NCBI GenBank assembly: GCA_020438215.1
Contig: JAGQUX010000009.1
Location: forward strand, 1-64,000
DNA: 64,000 bases
Source of the DNA: Armatimonadota bacterium
GTDB taxonomy: Bacteria > Armatimonadota > Fimbriimonadia > Fimbriimonadales > Fimbriimonadaceae
Direction: 5' to 3'
Position numbers and translations under genes: made by a program. Within the stretch, counting starts at the first letter, position 1. Each line of letters begins with the position of its first letter. The notes beneath the pieces were generated by a model that saw only the letters and a program-made list of their open reading frames with translations, did not search any database and was not told the DNA's origin. This document shows, one piece after another, positions 1 through 7,972 of the stretch.

Positions 1-1065
1 ACCGCCGCGCGCTACCAAACGAGACAATGTTGCCTCCATGATCTGCGCCGTTTGTGCCGAAACAGTGTAGACCAGCGCCTCGCGGTAAACACGCTGAGCA
101 TCGTGATGGATGCTATTCGCCGCGCCGCTACTACTCGCCACACCAGCATGAGAGCATCTTGCCGCCAGATCAATAGCCCAAGCTCGCGCTTTGAGGCGCT
201 GCTCCAAAGGCAAATCCAGATTCCGGGCGGCTTCGCGGCACTCACTCAATTCTTTGTCGAGTGCTGTCCACGCGGTTTTGAGAAAGCCAGCACCGCGCCG
301 CTCATATGCCTTCCAAACAATATCCAAGCCCGCACGCGCGCACCCCAGCGCAAACCAGGCTTGGAGTGTGACATTGATCATGTCGTTGTTCTCAATCCAT
401 CCTGCTGGCTTGACAAACCCCACCAACTGGTTGGGCAGAAGCCAATTATCCAAGGTCGCTGACATTGTCCGTGGAGATTCCATTGCCGCGAGTCGCATCG
501 GACCTTCGAACTTGATACTTCCGTTATCCAACACAGTATCTATAAACGGAACAACACCAAAAACTGCACGTCCATCGGGAAGCGACGCTCCAATCAGGAA
601 ATCGCCATAAAAGTTATGCCCGGTCACCCAAGGAACTTGCCCTGTGAGTCGGTATCCATCGGGAGTTTCCTGTGCTTTGAGGATCGGCTCACCGGGTCGG
701 CGAAGCTGGCTAAATCCAATGCCAACAAGCCGCTCACCATTGCCCATCTTTGGCAAGAGCTCGGATTTCAGATCAGAATTATCGCCTTTCGCGATCATAC
801 TCACCGCGCTCTGATGCTGGGTTTGCAAGAACGCCAGCGAACCTGAATATCGTGCCACCGACTCTTGGTATTCGCGAAAAGCCATCTCATTGAGAGCAGG
901 GCCACCGTACTCCTCTGGTCGCCGCAATGCCATCAAGTCTCGCTGGCAGAGACCATCAAGTGCTACCTGAAGAGCAACTTCGTCGCCATCAATTGCATTG
1001 GCATTCGGCGCAACCTCTTGCTCGAGAAATTCTTGAGCTTTCGAAAGGATCTCCTGCTCACTCAT
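1..1065 (-). CDS. Acyl-CoA dehydrogenase-like flavoprotein (3' end outside window)
   Basis: About 355 residues are present and the reading frame is open to the window edge, so only a short C-terminal tail is missing. The fold is that of acyl-CoA dehydrogenases: an N-terminal helical domain ending in PEEYGG (residues 50-55), a central beta domain (about 111-210, including GYRLTGQVPWVTG) and a C-terminal helical domain. In the C-terminal helix, where medium-chain acyl-CoA dehydrogenase has the catalytic Glu in an EGT motif, this protein reads SAQT (about 336-339), so it may be a flavin-dependent monooxygenase-type relative or use a Glu elsewhere. The ATG at 1065 overlaps the glcE stop (ATGA), so it is translationally coupled to glcDE. 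The family is clear; the substrate is unknown. Confidence 0.85.
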   Translation of the reverse strand, partial: MSEQEILSKAQEFLEQEVAPNANAIDGDEVALQVALDGLCQRDLMALRRPEEYGGPALNEMAFREYQESVARYSGSLAFLQTQHQSAVSMIAKGDNSDLKSELLPKMGNGERLVGIGFSQLRRPGEPILKAQETPDGYRLTGQVPWVTGHNFYGDFLIGASLPDGRAVFGVVPFIDTVLDNGSIKFEGPMRLAAMESPRTMSATLDNWLLPNQLVGFVKPAGWIENNDMINVTLQAWFALGCARAGLDIVWKAYERRGAGFLKTAWTALDKELSECREAARNLDLPLEQRLKARAWAIDLAARCSHAGVASSSGAANSIHHDAQRVYREALVYTVSAQTAQIMEATLSRLVARGG

Positions 1066-1859
1066 CGCTTCCACCCCTCGGCAAATTTCATTTCGGGATC
1101 AAACACTTCCTTCATTCTCCTTTCTAAACGCCCCAAGTCAGGTGAAATCGGGCTCCTTGCCCCATTGCGGCCCATCCAGCTCGTCATTTTGCTCAGCACT
1201 TCTGGGTTTGATGACCACACATTTCCGGTTTCTCGACAAATTCGCGTTTCTGGCGGGACTTCATTCGGAATCTCGGAGAGGCGCATTCTGCCGATATAGT
1301 CCGGCCTGAACCCCAATTCTTCAAGAGAGAATACAGCGCGAGCAGGAGCTAACCTTAAGGTGATTTCTGTGATCAGGAACAGCCCGCCTCGGGAACCAAC
1401 AGCCGCCCGGTGAAGATCAAAGCCAGCGACACTCTTGACAACCTGCGCTCCGCTCACAAACTCTTCTCCACTTGCAGTAACACATTTGGTTTGGAGCACC
1501 CAATCCCGCACACTTCGCCAACGCCCTTCCCAGGCGTGAGGCAAGCCGGTGGCAACCCAGCCTCCGACAGTTCCAACACGATTTCCCAGCACTCCCCAAT
1601 CTGCTGAACCTGGGATAGTCAAACCTTGTTTTTCAACCTCTTTGACAAGCTCATCCACCGGTGTTCCTGCCTTGACCGTGACAACAAGATCATCAGGGCG
1701 ATAGTTCATTATCCCCGACCACCTTTTGGTTGATAGTCTTGGATGGCTGCTTTGAAGCACCCACTCGTGTCGGGACTCTGACCCGGCAATTTGCAAGCGG
1801 TCATGGGCGCGAATCGCCTCTTTGAATTCGGCCATGCTCTCAGGCTTGATGAAGCTCAT
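1062..1859 (-). CDS. glcE: Glycolate oxidase FAD-binding subunit GlcE-like
   Basis: This 265-residue protein has a PCMH-type FAD-binding domain (MNYRPDDLVVTVKAGTPVDE near residue 50, then GNRVGTVGGWVATG) and is the small flavoprotein partner of GlcD in glycolate or D-2-hydroxyacid oxidation. I chose the ATG at 1859 because it overlaps the glcD stop as ATGA and is preceded by GGGGTGG; an in-frame ATG at 1877 is the alternative. The protein is short compared with E. coli GlcE (about 350 residues). The Fe-S subunit gene glcF, normally adjacent, is absent; the next gene is an acyl-CoA-dehydrogenase homologue. Family assignment is good, exact substrate uncertain. Confidence 0.82.
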   Translation of the reverse strand: MSFIKPESMAEFKEAIRAHDRLQIAGSESRHEWVLQSSHPRLSTKRWSGIMNYRPDDLVVTVKAGTPVDELVKEVEKQGLTIPGSADWGVLGNRVGTVGGWVATGLPHAWEGRWRSVRDWVLQTKCVTASGEEFVSGAQVVKSVAGFDLHRAAVGSRGGLFLITEITLRLAPARAVFSLEELGFRPDYIGRMRLSEIPNEVPPETRICRETGNVWSSNPEVLSKMTSWMGRNGARSPISPDLGRLERRMKEVFDPEMKFAEGWKR

Positions 1860-3277
1860 GTTGCCACCCCGCGCCATCGCACTTTGTGTTCAATACACCC
1901 CTTTGCATCGGGGATCATTTTGCATGGATTGCACAGCTCGCCCGCACCAAAAACGTCGCGGACTTTGCCTTGCCAATGGAGAGATTCCGCATCAAATTGC
2001 TTGTTCAAAAGCGATGATTTCTCCACTCCAACACCATGCTCACCCGTCACTGACCCACCGAGATCGATACACTTTTGAATCACTTCCTCTCCAGCCGCGA
2101 CGACAGAATCAATCTTTCCAGACTCACGCTCATCAAAGCAAAAAATCGGGTGTAGATTGCCATCCCCGGCATGGAAGATATTCCCAACAATCAACCCATG
2201 CTTCTCGGCAACACCAAAGACAACCTCGAGCATCTCCGGGAGTTTGGAAGGAGGGATCACTCCATCATGCGTGACGACGGTTGGAGAAATCCGCCCGAGC
2301 GCGCCAATTCCTTTCTTACGTGCCTTCCAAAGCTCTGCCCGCTCAATTTCATTTTGAGCAATCCGCACATCGATAGCGGAATCCACCATTTGGATAATCT
2401 CTTCCATTTCCTGCCGAGCAACCTCTGGCTGGCCATCACATTCAACGAGCAACATCGCCTCCATTCCATCAGGATATTCCAGCCCAAATGCATCCCGAAC
2501 CGCGTGAATTACATTGCGATCCATCATTTCTAGTGCCGCGGGGAACACCCCAGATTTGACAATCGTCGAAACCGCTTCGCTTGCCGCTCGAATTGAGCCA
2601 AAGGAGATCAGAGCCGTTTCTACCGCCACGGGGTTTGGGGTCAGCCGCACCCAAGCCTCGGTCACCACCCCGAGCGTGCCTTCCGAGCCGATCACGAGCG
2701 AGAGGACATCGTATCCCGGAGGCATCCCATCCGGCCCGCCGATTGTCAACACTTCACCCCCACTTACAACGATCCTCACTCCCAAAACATGCTGGGTCGT
2801 CACTCCGTATTTGAGGGTGTGAGGCCCGCCACTGTTCTCCGCGATGTTCCCGCCAATCGTGGAGACAGACTGACTACTCGGATCCGGAGCAAAGTGTAAA
2901 CCATATGGTTGAGCAGCCTTGGTCAATCGCAGATTCACCGTTCCTGATTGAACATGCGCCCACCGATCGGCTGGACTCATCTCTAAAATCGAGGTCATTC
3001 GCTTAGTGCTGATCACAACACCGCCCAACGCCGGCATGGCCCCACCGCTCAGCCCTGTTCCTGCTCCGCGTGGCGTGAATGGCACCTGGTTTCCGCCACA
3101 CCACTTGACGATTTGGGCCACCTCTTCCGTCGTTTCAGGGAGCACAACAGCGGTCGGCGGAAACTTTTCAACCGTATAAGCATCGTGCTCATACGCTCGT
3201 TTCACCGCCGATCCTGTCAAAACCCTATCCGGATCAATCAGGCGTCCGAGTTCTGCCACCATTTGTGACTCTTCCAT
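1856..3277 (-). CDS. glcD: FAD-linked oxidase, glycolate oxidase subunit GlcD
   Basis: This 473-residue flavoprotein oxidises glycolate, D-lactate or a related 2-hydroxyacid. The N-terminal FAD-binding domain shows PRGAGTGLSGGAMP and GGNIAENSGGPHTLKYG. The C-terminal FAD-oxidase domain has HAGDGNLHP, a conserved His region of this family, and SVTGEHGVG. The ATG at 3277 was chosen because GGAGAG lies 5 bases upstream; longer in-frame starts would run into the divergent tmk gene. It is first in a tightly coupled run with glcE and an acyl-CoA-dehydrogenase-like gene. Family certain; substrate inferred. Confidence 0.9.
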   Translation of the reverse strand: MEESQMVAELGRLIDPDRVLTGSAVKRAYEHDAYTVEKFPPTAVVLPETTEEVAQIVKWCGGNQVPFTPRGAGTGLSGGAMPALGGVVISTKRMTSILEMSPADRWAHVQSGTVNLRLTKAAQPYGLHFAPDPSSQSVSTIGGNIAENSGGPHTLKYGVTTQHVLGVRIVVSGGEVLTIGGPDGMPPGYDVLSLVIGSEGTLGVVTEAWVRLTPNPVAVETALISFGSIRAASEAVSTIVKSGVFPAALEMMDRNVIHAVRDAFGLEYPDGMEAMLLVECDGQPEVARQEMEEIIQMVDSAIDVRIAQNEIERAELWKARKKGIGALGRISPTVVTHDGVIPPSKLPEMLEVVFGVAEKHGLIVGNIFHAGDGNLHPIFCFDERESGKIDSVVAAGEEVIQKCIDLGGSVTGEHGVGVEKSSLLNKQFDAESLHWQGKVRDVFGAGELCNPCKMIPDAKGCIEHKVRWRGVAT

Positions 3278-3305
3278 CGCGTCTCTCCAGTGTATCCTTG
3301 CAAGC

Positions 3306-3902
3306 GTGTTCATCACATTCGAAGGTCCAGAAGGAGCAGGAAAAAGCACTCTCATTCGTTCACTAGCTAGTGAGCTGGAATCCCTGGGCCATGATGTCCT
3401 TACCACTCGTGAGCCAGGAGCCGGGGAGTTTGGGCAAGCAATTCGAAGCCTCCTTTTGCATGGCGATGACCTTCCCGCAACCAGCGAAGTCTTTCTTTTT
3501 CTCGCTGACCGCTCTCACCATATGGTGAAAATAATCCAACCGGCCCTGAATGAAGATAGAGTGGTTCTCTGTGACCGTCATGCAGAATCCACCATCGTAT
3601 ATCAAGGCTACGCTCGTGGATTGGATGTTGAGTTACTCCGCAAAATGAACCTGATGGCGACCGGAAATGTGCGCCCCGACCTCATCTTTCTCCTCGATCT
3701 CCCGGTCGAAGTGGGGCTTAGCCGCATCGAAAACAAAGACCGCCTTGACTCAGAGCCAATCGAATTTCACCAAAAGGTTCGTGATGGCTTCCTCGCGGAA
3801 CGAGAGCGGGAACCAAGTCGCTGGCACAAAATCGACGCCACTCAGGCTCCGCAAGCAATCCTTACGGAAGCACTCGGAGAAATAAAGAAGCGGCTCAAGT
3901 AA
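3306..3902 (+). CDS. tmk: Thymidylate kinase
   Basis: This 198-residue kinase phosphorylates dTMP to dTDP in DNA precursor synthesis. It has the P-loop GPEGAGKST (residues 7-15), the substrate-binding DRHAEST motif near residue 95 and a LID region rich in Arg and Glu. Length is normal for the family. The start is GTG at 3306, because the conserved MFITFEGPEG begins there; there is no clear Shine-Dalgarno sequence. It is divergent from glcD with only 28 bases between start codons, so both promoters must share or overlap this short space. The stop codon lies inside a terminator-like hairpin. Confidence 0.95.
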   Translation: MFITFEGPEGAGKSTLIRSLASELESLGHDVLTTREPGAGEFGQAIRSLLLHGDDLPATSEVFLFLADRSHHMVKIIQPALNEDRVVLCDRHAESTIVYQGYARGLDVELLRKMNLMATGNVRPDLIFLLDLPVEVGLSRIENKDRLDSEPIEFHQKVRDGFLAEREREPSRWHKIDATQAPQAILTEALGEIKKRLK

Positions 3903-3918
3903 AAACTCGAGCCGCTTC
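3887..3918 (-). terminator. Terminator hairpin for the mreBCD-gdhA operon
   Basis: GAAGCGGCTC and GAGCCGCTTC form a perfect 10-bp stem around a 12-base loop. Read on the minus strand, the stem is followed by a T-rich stretch (CTTTATTTC), fitting intrinsic termination downstream of gdhA. The tmk stop codon lies in the loop, so it may serve both convergent genes. Confidence 0.6.
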
Positions 3919-3946
3919 GTAACAGGAAACAACGAAAGTTGTAAGC

Positions 3947-5197
3947 CTACGGGAAGATTCCGCGCATGATCGTCGCATCAGCGACACGTTTGACACCAAT
4001 AATCATGGCCGCGGTGCGCATATCCGTATTGTGCTCGCGCATAACATGAGCGACTTCACCATAAGCCCGCCGCATGATCTTTGAGAGCTTGTCGTTGACT
4101 TCGTTTTCTTCCCAGAAGAAGTTTTGAAGGTCTTGCACCCACTCGAAATAGCTAGTAACAACCCCACCCGCATTGGCGAGGATGTCCGGAACAACCAGAA
4201 TCCCTTTCTCGTGCATGATCTTGTCGGCTTCGGGTGTCGTCGGACCGTTCGCCCCTTCAACAACCAGCTTAGCTTTGACCTTGTCTGCATTTTCAGCGGT
4301 TAGCTGAGCAGAAATCGCCGCCGGGATCAAGATATCGCAATCAAGTTCTAGAAGTTCCGAGTTGGAGACCTTTTCGCAATCCTTGTAGTTTTGGATACCA
4401 CCATCAACGCCGGTGTACTTTTCGTAAAGTTCGTTGATCGGAAGTCCGTTCGGATTATAAATCCCGCCGCTTGCATCAGAGACGCCCACAACGATGGCAC
4501 CTTCGCGCTCTGCAAGGCGAGCAGCCACCGAACCGACATTTCCAAAGCCTTGAACAACCACGCGTGAACCTTCAAAGTTCAGATTCATGTTGTGGCAAGC
4601 TTCGATTGCGCAGACGATAACACCGCGACCGGTTGCTTCCACGCGACCTTCAGAGCCGCCGAGTTCAATCGGCTTACCAGTGACAACGCCCGGAACGGTG
4701 TAACCGCACTGCATGGAAAGCGTATCCATGAACCAGCCCATCACCTGTGCGTTGGTTCCGATATCGGGAGCAGGAATATCGCTTCGCTCTCCCACGATGA
4801 TATTGAGTTCGGATGCGAAGCGCCGAGTGAGCTTTTCAATTTCGCGCTTGCTCAGTTCTTTGACATTGACTTTGACGCCGCCCTTTGCCCCGCCGTAAGG
4901 AATATTGACGACGGAACACTTCCAGGTCATCCACATAGCAAGAGCTGTGGTTTCGTCAAGGTCGACGTCGGGGTGATAACGAAGGCCACCCTTGGTTGGT
5001 CCACGGCTAGGATTGTGTTGTACGCGATAACCTTCGTAAACAACAACTTCACCGCTGTCCATCACGACCGGGAAGTTCACAGTGACGGCTCGTTTTGGTC
5101 GTGCCAGTACCGCAACCAGTCCGTCATCCAAATCTAAATAGCGAGCCGAATTGTAGAGCTGTTGGCGCGCCATTTCCAAAACGTTGTATTCGCTCAT
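3947..5197 (-). CDS. gdhA: Glutamate dehydrogenase (Glu/Leu/Phe/Val family)
   Basis: This 416-residue enzyme converts glutamate and NAD(P) reversibly to 2-oxoglutarate and ammonia. The N-terminal dimerisation/substrate domain has GPTKGGLR (Lys69), Lys93, the catalytic Lys105 in YGGAKGG and Asp145 in IPAPDIGTN. The C-terminal Rossmann domain has VQGFGNVGS. Length matches hexameric bacterial enzymes. It starts 8 bases after mreD ends, so it appears to be the last gene of the mreBCD transcript, an unusual context. Cofactor preference cannot be settled by eye. Confidence 0.94.
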   Translation of the reverse strand: MSEYNVLEMARQQLYNSARYLDLDDGLVAVLARPKRAVTVNFPVVMDSGEVVVYEGYRVQHNPSRGPTKGGLRYHPDVDLDETTALAMWMTWKCSVVNIPYGGAKGGVKVNVKELSKREIEKLTRRFASELNIIVGERSDIPAPDIGTNAQVMGWFMDTLSMQCGYTVPGVVTGKPIELGGSEGRVEATGRGVIVCAIEACHNMNLNFEGSRVVVQGFGNVGSVAARLAEREGAIVVGVSDASGGIYNPNGLPINELYEKYTGVDGGIQNYKDCEKVSNSELLELDCDILIPAAISAQLTAENADKVKAKLVVEGANGPTTPEADKIMHEKGILVVPDILANAGGVVTSYFEWVQDLQNFFWEENEVNDKLSKIMRRAYGEVAHVMREHNTDMRTAAMIIGVKRVADATIMRGIFP

Positions 5198-5205
5198 TGT
5201 TTCCT

Positions 5206-5682
5206 TTAGACCACCTTTGGTCGTACCACCCGTCGCAACAGTGCGAAAACCGGGATCGCAATGGCTCCGTTCAAGAGAGCCTCTAAGATTGTAACCTTTA
5301 GAAAGACTCCAATGCCGCTAGGTGGGGCTAGAAACATAAGAATCAGTTGTCCTACCAGGGTTCCCGCCGCAACAAGACCCGCTGCTGCTCGAATTCCCGG
5401 CTCCATTTGCGAAGTCATTCCGAGGGCGTATCCGACGACCGTTCGGCTCAAAATGTAGTGAGTCAAAGTTGCGCCGGATATTCCCCCGATCAACATGCCA
5501 CTGACGAATCCTGCCAAAGCCCCTTGTCCAGGTCGCACCAAAACGGCAAGTGAATACGCCACGACCAGCAAGAGATCAGGGTGCGCACCCCAAATATCGA
5601 TCCGTGGCATTGCCGAGAACTGCAGCACACCGGCCAGAAAGAAGAGTAGCCCGCAAACAATGATGGAAGTGAACTGCCTCAT
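5206..5682 (-). CDS. mreD: Rod-shape determining protein MreD
   Basis: This 158-residue, very hydrophobic protein has about five predicted membrane helices, the pattern of MreD, an inner-membrane part of the elongasome that links MreB to cell-wall synthesis. The family diverges quickly, so the call rests on size, hydrophobicity and position directly after mreC. Its ATG overlaps the mreC stop as ATGA. Confidence 0.85.
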   Translation of the reverse strand: MRQFTSIIVCGLLFFLAGVLQFSAMPRIDIWGAHPDLLLVVAYSLAVLVRPGQGALAGFVSGMLIGGISGATLTHYILSRTVVGYALGMTSQMEPGIRAAAGLVAAGTLVGQLILMFLAPPSGIGVFLKVTILEALLNGAIAIPVFALLRRVVRPKVV

Positions 5683-6488
5683 TTCAGCACCGCCACTTCG
5701 GTGCCTAGCCCGAGTTTTGCCGAAGGGAGAATTGTCGCGCGATATTCCCCGAATTGTTCGTCTTCGAAAAACTCCGTGACCGTACCGACCTTGATCCCGC
5801 GCGGAATGTTCTCCGAATACCCGGTCGTGATAACATCTGAGCCCGGTGCGATTGATCCAGCAGGAAGATCCATGCTCAGCCGGCGCGGGCCGATACCGTG
5901 CACCATCCCAGGGATGTTTTGTCCATCTGATTGCACAAGCCCGCCAATTTGAACTGATTTCGAAGTGATCAGAATGACTTGCGAAGACTTCTCATCTACG
6001 GTGCTAATCACACCTAGGAGCCCATCGACCGTCACAACGGCGAGATTTTGCTTGAGGCCCTTATCCGCCCCAGCAGAGATGGTGATGCGATTATCGTAAG
6101 GAACATGGCCAATAACGTCGGCATACACCGCTGTTCGCCCTTTGGGATCAAGATGAACCGTTTTGCGCAGGCGATCCAGCTCCACGGCAAAACGCTCGCT
6201 TGATTCCATGTACTGATTGACAGCATGGAGCTGGTCTTTCAAACGCTGGTTTTCTTCTCGAAGGCTCTTTGCATCGCGCACCCCGGAGGCAAAATCAGAA
6301 GAAGCATCAAAAAATGAATCGATGCGGCTGGATGCAGGCAGCAAGAGAGATTGAACAAGGTTGGAAACTGGGTCGAGGCGTCCTTGTGCCCGAGCTCGGT
6401 TCTGAAACGTGCCGATACCGAACCCGAGGATGATCAAAACGATCAGCGCAATCCAATCGCGCTTCGGTTTATCGTTTAGCCTCTCGAT
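5679..6488 (-). CDS. mreC: Rod-shape determining protein MreC (probable ATC start)
   Basis: MreC is a bitopic membrane protein whose periplasmic part scaffolds the elongasome. The body is typical: a membrane helix, a coiled coil (about 65-105) and two beta domains (VIGHVPYDNRITISAG onward). The only in-frame ATG/GTG/TTG near the 5' end is TTG at 6437, which would cut the membrane helix in half. The frame stays open upstream and encodes NDKPKRDW before the helix, a basic anchor as expected. An in-frame ATC at 6488-6486 has GGAG 5 bases upstream, inside the mreB 3' end. I therefore propose ATC initiation, giving 269 residues and an 11-base overlap with mreB. The family is certain; the start is inference. 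Confidence 0.82.
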   Translation of the reverse strand: MERLNDKPKRDWIALIVLIILGFGIGTFQNRARAQGRLDPVSNLVQSLLLPASSRIDSFFDASSDFASGVRDAKSLREENQRLKDQLHAVNQYMESSERFAVELDRLRKTVHLDPKGRTAVYADVIGHVPYDNRITISAGADKGLKQNLAVVTVDGLLGVISTVDEKSSQVILITSKSVQIGGLVQSDGQNIPGMVHGIGPRRLSMDLPAGSIAPGSDVITTGYSENIPRGIKVGTVTEFFEDEQFGEYRATILPSAKLGLGTEVAVLK

Positions 6489-7540
6489 GCTTTCTCCAAC
6501 ATACGGCGGATTGCCGGACTTTCATTGATCATATCCAACATCCGTCCTGTGCCAATCGCGACGCAACTGAGCGGATCACGCGCAATCACAACCGGCATTC
6601 CGGTTTGCTCTTCCAAGAGCAAGTCCAAACCTCTGATTAACGCACCACCGCCAGCAATGACGATGCCGTTGTTCATACAGTCAGCCGCCAACTCAGGAGG
6701 GGTCGCTTCCAGAGTCAATTTGACTGCTTCAACAATCTCCATGATCGGCTCACTGATCGCCTCACGGATTTCTTCGCTTGTGACCTCGATACTACGCGGC
6801 AAACCAGAAACGAGATCTCGCCCCTTGAGCGACATCGTCATTTCTTGTTCAAGCGGGTAAGCAGAGCCGATTGCCATTTTGGTTTGCTCCGCTGTTCGTT
6901 CTCCGATGAACAAGTTGTAGGCCCGCCGAATGTACGCTGCGATCGCATCGTCGATCTCATCGCCTGCCGTACGAATGGAGCGAGAGTGAACAATCCCAGC
7001 GAGCGAAATGACGGCAACTTCGGTTGTCCCCCCGCCAATATCAACAATCATCGATCCGATTGGCTCTTCAATGGGAAGTCCGGCCCCGATGGCGGCGGCC
7101 ATTGGTTCTTCGATCACATAAGCCTTGTTTGCACCTGATTTGGCGCAGGCGTCCAAAACCGCATCGCGCTCAACTTCCGTGACACCGCTCGGGATACCGA
7201 CGACGACAGTCGTGTAGAGACTCACACCCGATTTCGCCTTTTTGACGAATTGGCGAATCATTTCTAGCGTTTGATCGAAGTCCGCAATGACGCCATCGCG
7301 CAGTGGTCGAATTGCGATGATATTGGCAGGGGTTCGACCAAGCATCCGCTTGGCTTCTTCGCCAACGGTAAGAACTTTGCCTTTATCTTTATCGACAGCA
7401 ACAACGCTTGGCTCGCGGATGGTGATACCTTTTCCCGCCACATAAACAAGGGTGTTCGCGGTACCAAGATCGATACCGATATTCTGGGTGAATTGCTTTC
7501 TAAACCAGCGAACCCAAGGTGGTGGTGCGGAGTCTGTCAC
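6476..7540 (-). CDS. mreB: Rod-shape determining protein MreB
   Basis: This 354-residue actin homologue polymerises under the inner membrane and directs lateral wall growth. It has the phosphate-1 motif IGIDLGTANTLVY, a phosphate-2 region DIGGGTTEVAVIS and the adenosine motif GGGALIRGLD. The N-terminus PPWVRWFRKQF looks like the amphipathic membrane-binding helix found in Gram-negative MreB. The start is GTG at 7540, without an evident Shine-Dalgarno sequence. A terminator lies just upstream, so the operon promoter must be in a very short interval (7541-7613). Confidence 0.96.
   Translation of the reverse strand: MTDSAPPPWVRWFRKQFTQNIGIDLGTANTLVYVAGKGITIREPSVVAVDKDKGKVLTVGEEAKRMLGRTPANIIAIRPLRDGVIADFDQTLEMIRQFVKKAKSGVSLYTTVVVGIPSGVTEVERDAVLDACAKSGANKAYVIEEPMAAAIGAGLPIEEPIGSMIVDIGGGTTEVAVISLAGIVHSRSIRTAGDEIDDAIAAYIRRAYNLFIGERTAEQTKMAIGSAYPLEQEMTMSLKGRDLVSGLPRSIEVTSEEIREAISEPIMEIVEAVKLTLEATPPELAADCMNNGIVIAGGGALIRGLDLLLEEQTGMPVVIARDPLSCVAIGTGRMLDMINESPAIRRMLEKASRG
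6486..6497 (-). promoter_or_regulatory. Ribosome binding site and ATC start of mreC
   Basis: On the minus strand GGAG (plus 6494-6497), a 5-base spacer and ATC (6486-6488) lie in the mreC frame, within the last codons of mreB. No canonical start codon allows a full N-terminal membrane helix. Confidence 0.5.
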
Positions 7541-7558
7541 GAGTTGTAAATAAACCTG

Positions 7559-7588
7559 AAAAGGCCCCCCGACTCATGCCGGTGGGCC
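7559..7588 (-). terminator. Intrinsic terminator after the 93-residue membrane protein gene
   Basis: GGCCCACCG and CGGGGGGCC (minus strand) pair with a single mismatch around an 8-base loop and are followed by TTTT. It separates the upstream genes from mreB. Confidence 0.7.
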
Positions 7589-7613
7589 CAAATCTGAAAT
7601 AGGTACCGGAAGC

Positions 7614-7895
7614 TTAGAGGCTACCGCGGCTACCTTGAGTGCGGCCAGCCGGTGCAACCAGAGGCGCACCCGGTGCGCGTTGACCACCAGCTGCTCCACC
7701 ACCACCAGCACTAGCGCCGGGAAGCGAGTTCGCGTAGACGACTGCTCCTGGAGGGGTTTGCACTTCAGTAACGTCCACCGTTGTTGGTGGGGTCAGGGTT
7801 GCTGGTTTCGGTGCTTGGACAGCGAAAACAATGATCGAAATGACCGCGACAAGGATGGCGGCAATCGATACGATGATATCGGTCTGGTTCTTCAA
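7614..7895 (-). CDS. Small membrane-anchored Gly/Ala/Pro-rich protein
   Basis: This 93-residue protein has one N-terminal membrane helix (about residues 7-27) followed by a low-complexity tail rich in Pro, Gly and Ala (LPGASAGGGGAAGG and similar). The TTG start at 7895 is well supported by GAGGAG about 6 bases upstream. It follows purH and ends in a strong terminator. I do not recognise a family; the tail would lie outside the cytoplasm if the helix is a signal anchor. Confidence 0.6.
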   Translation of the reverse strand: MKNQTDIIVSIAAILVAVISIIVFAVQAPKPATLTPPTTVDVTEVQTPPGAVVYANSLPGASAGGGGAAGGQRAPGAPLVAPAGRTQGSRGSL

Positions 7896-7972
7896 ATTCG
7901 ACTCCTCAATTCCGGATACTCGAGAATGTGCTTATTGTAGCAGGTTCTGCTTCTCAATTGCTTGGACGCAAC

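Noticed and set aside
865-1299. Plus-strand open frame of 144 codons at the left end
   Set aside because: Opposite the acyl-CoA-dehydrogenase-like and glcE genes, whose frames translate into clear domains; no signal or motif of its own.
4592-5137. Open frame of 181 codons opposite gdhA
   Set aside because: It lies fully antisense to a certain gene, has no family signature and reflects codon bias.
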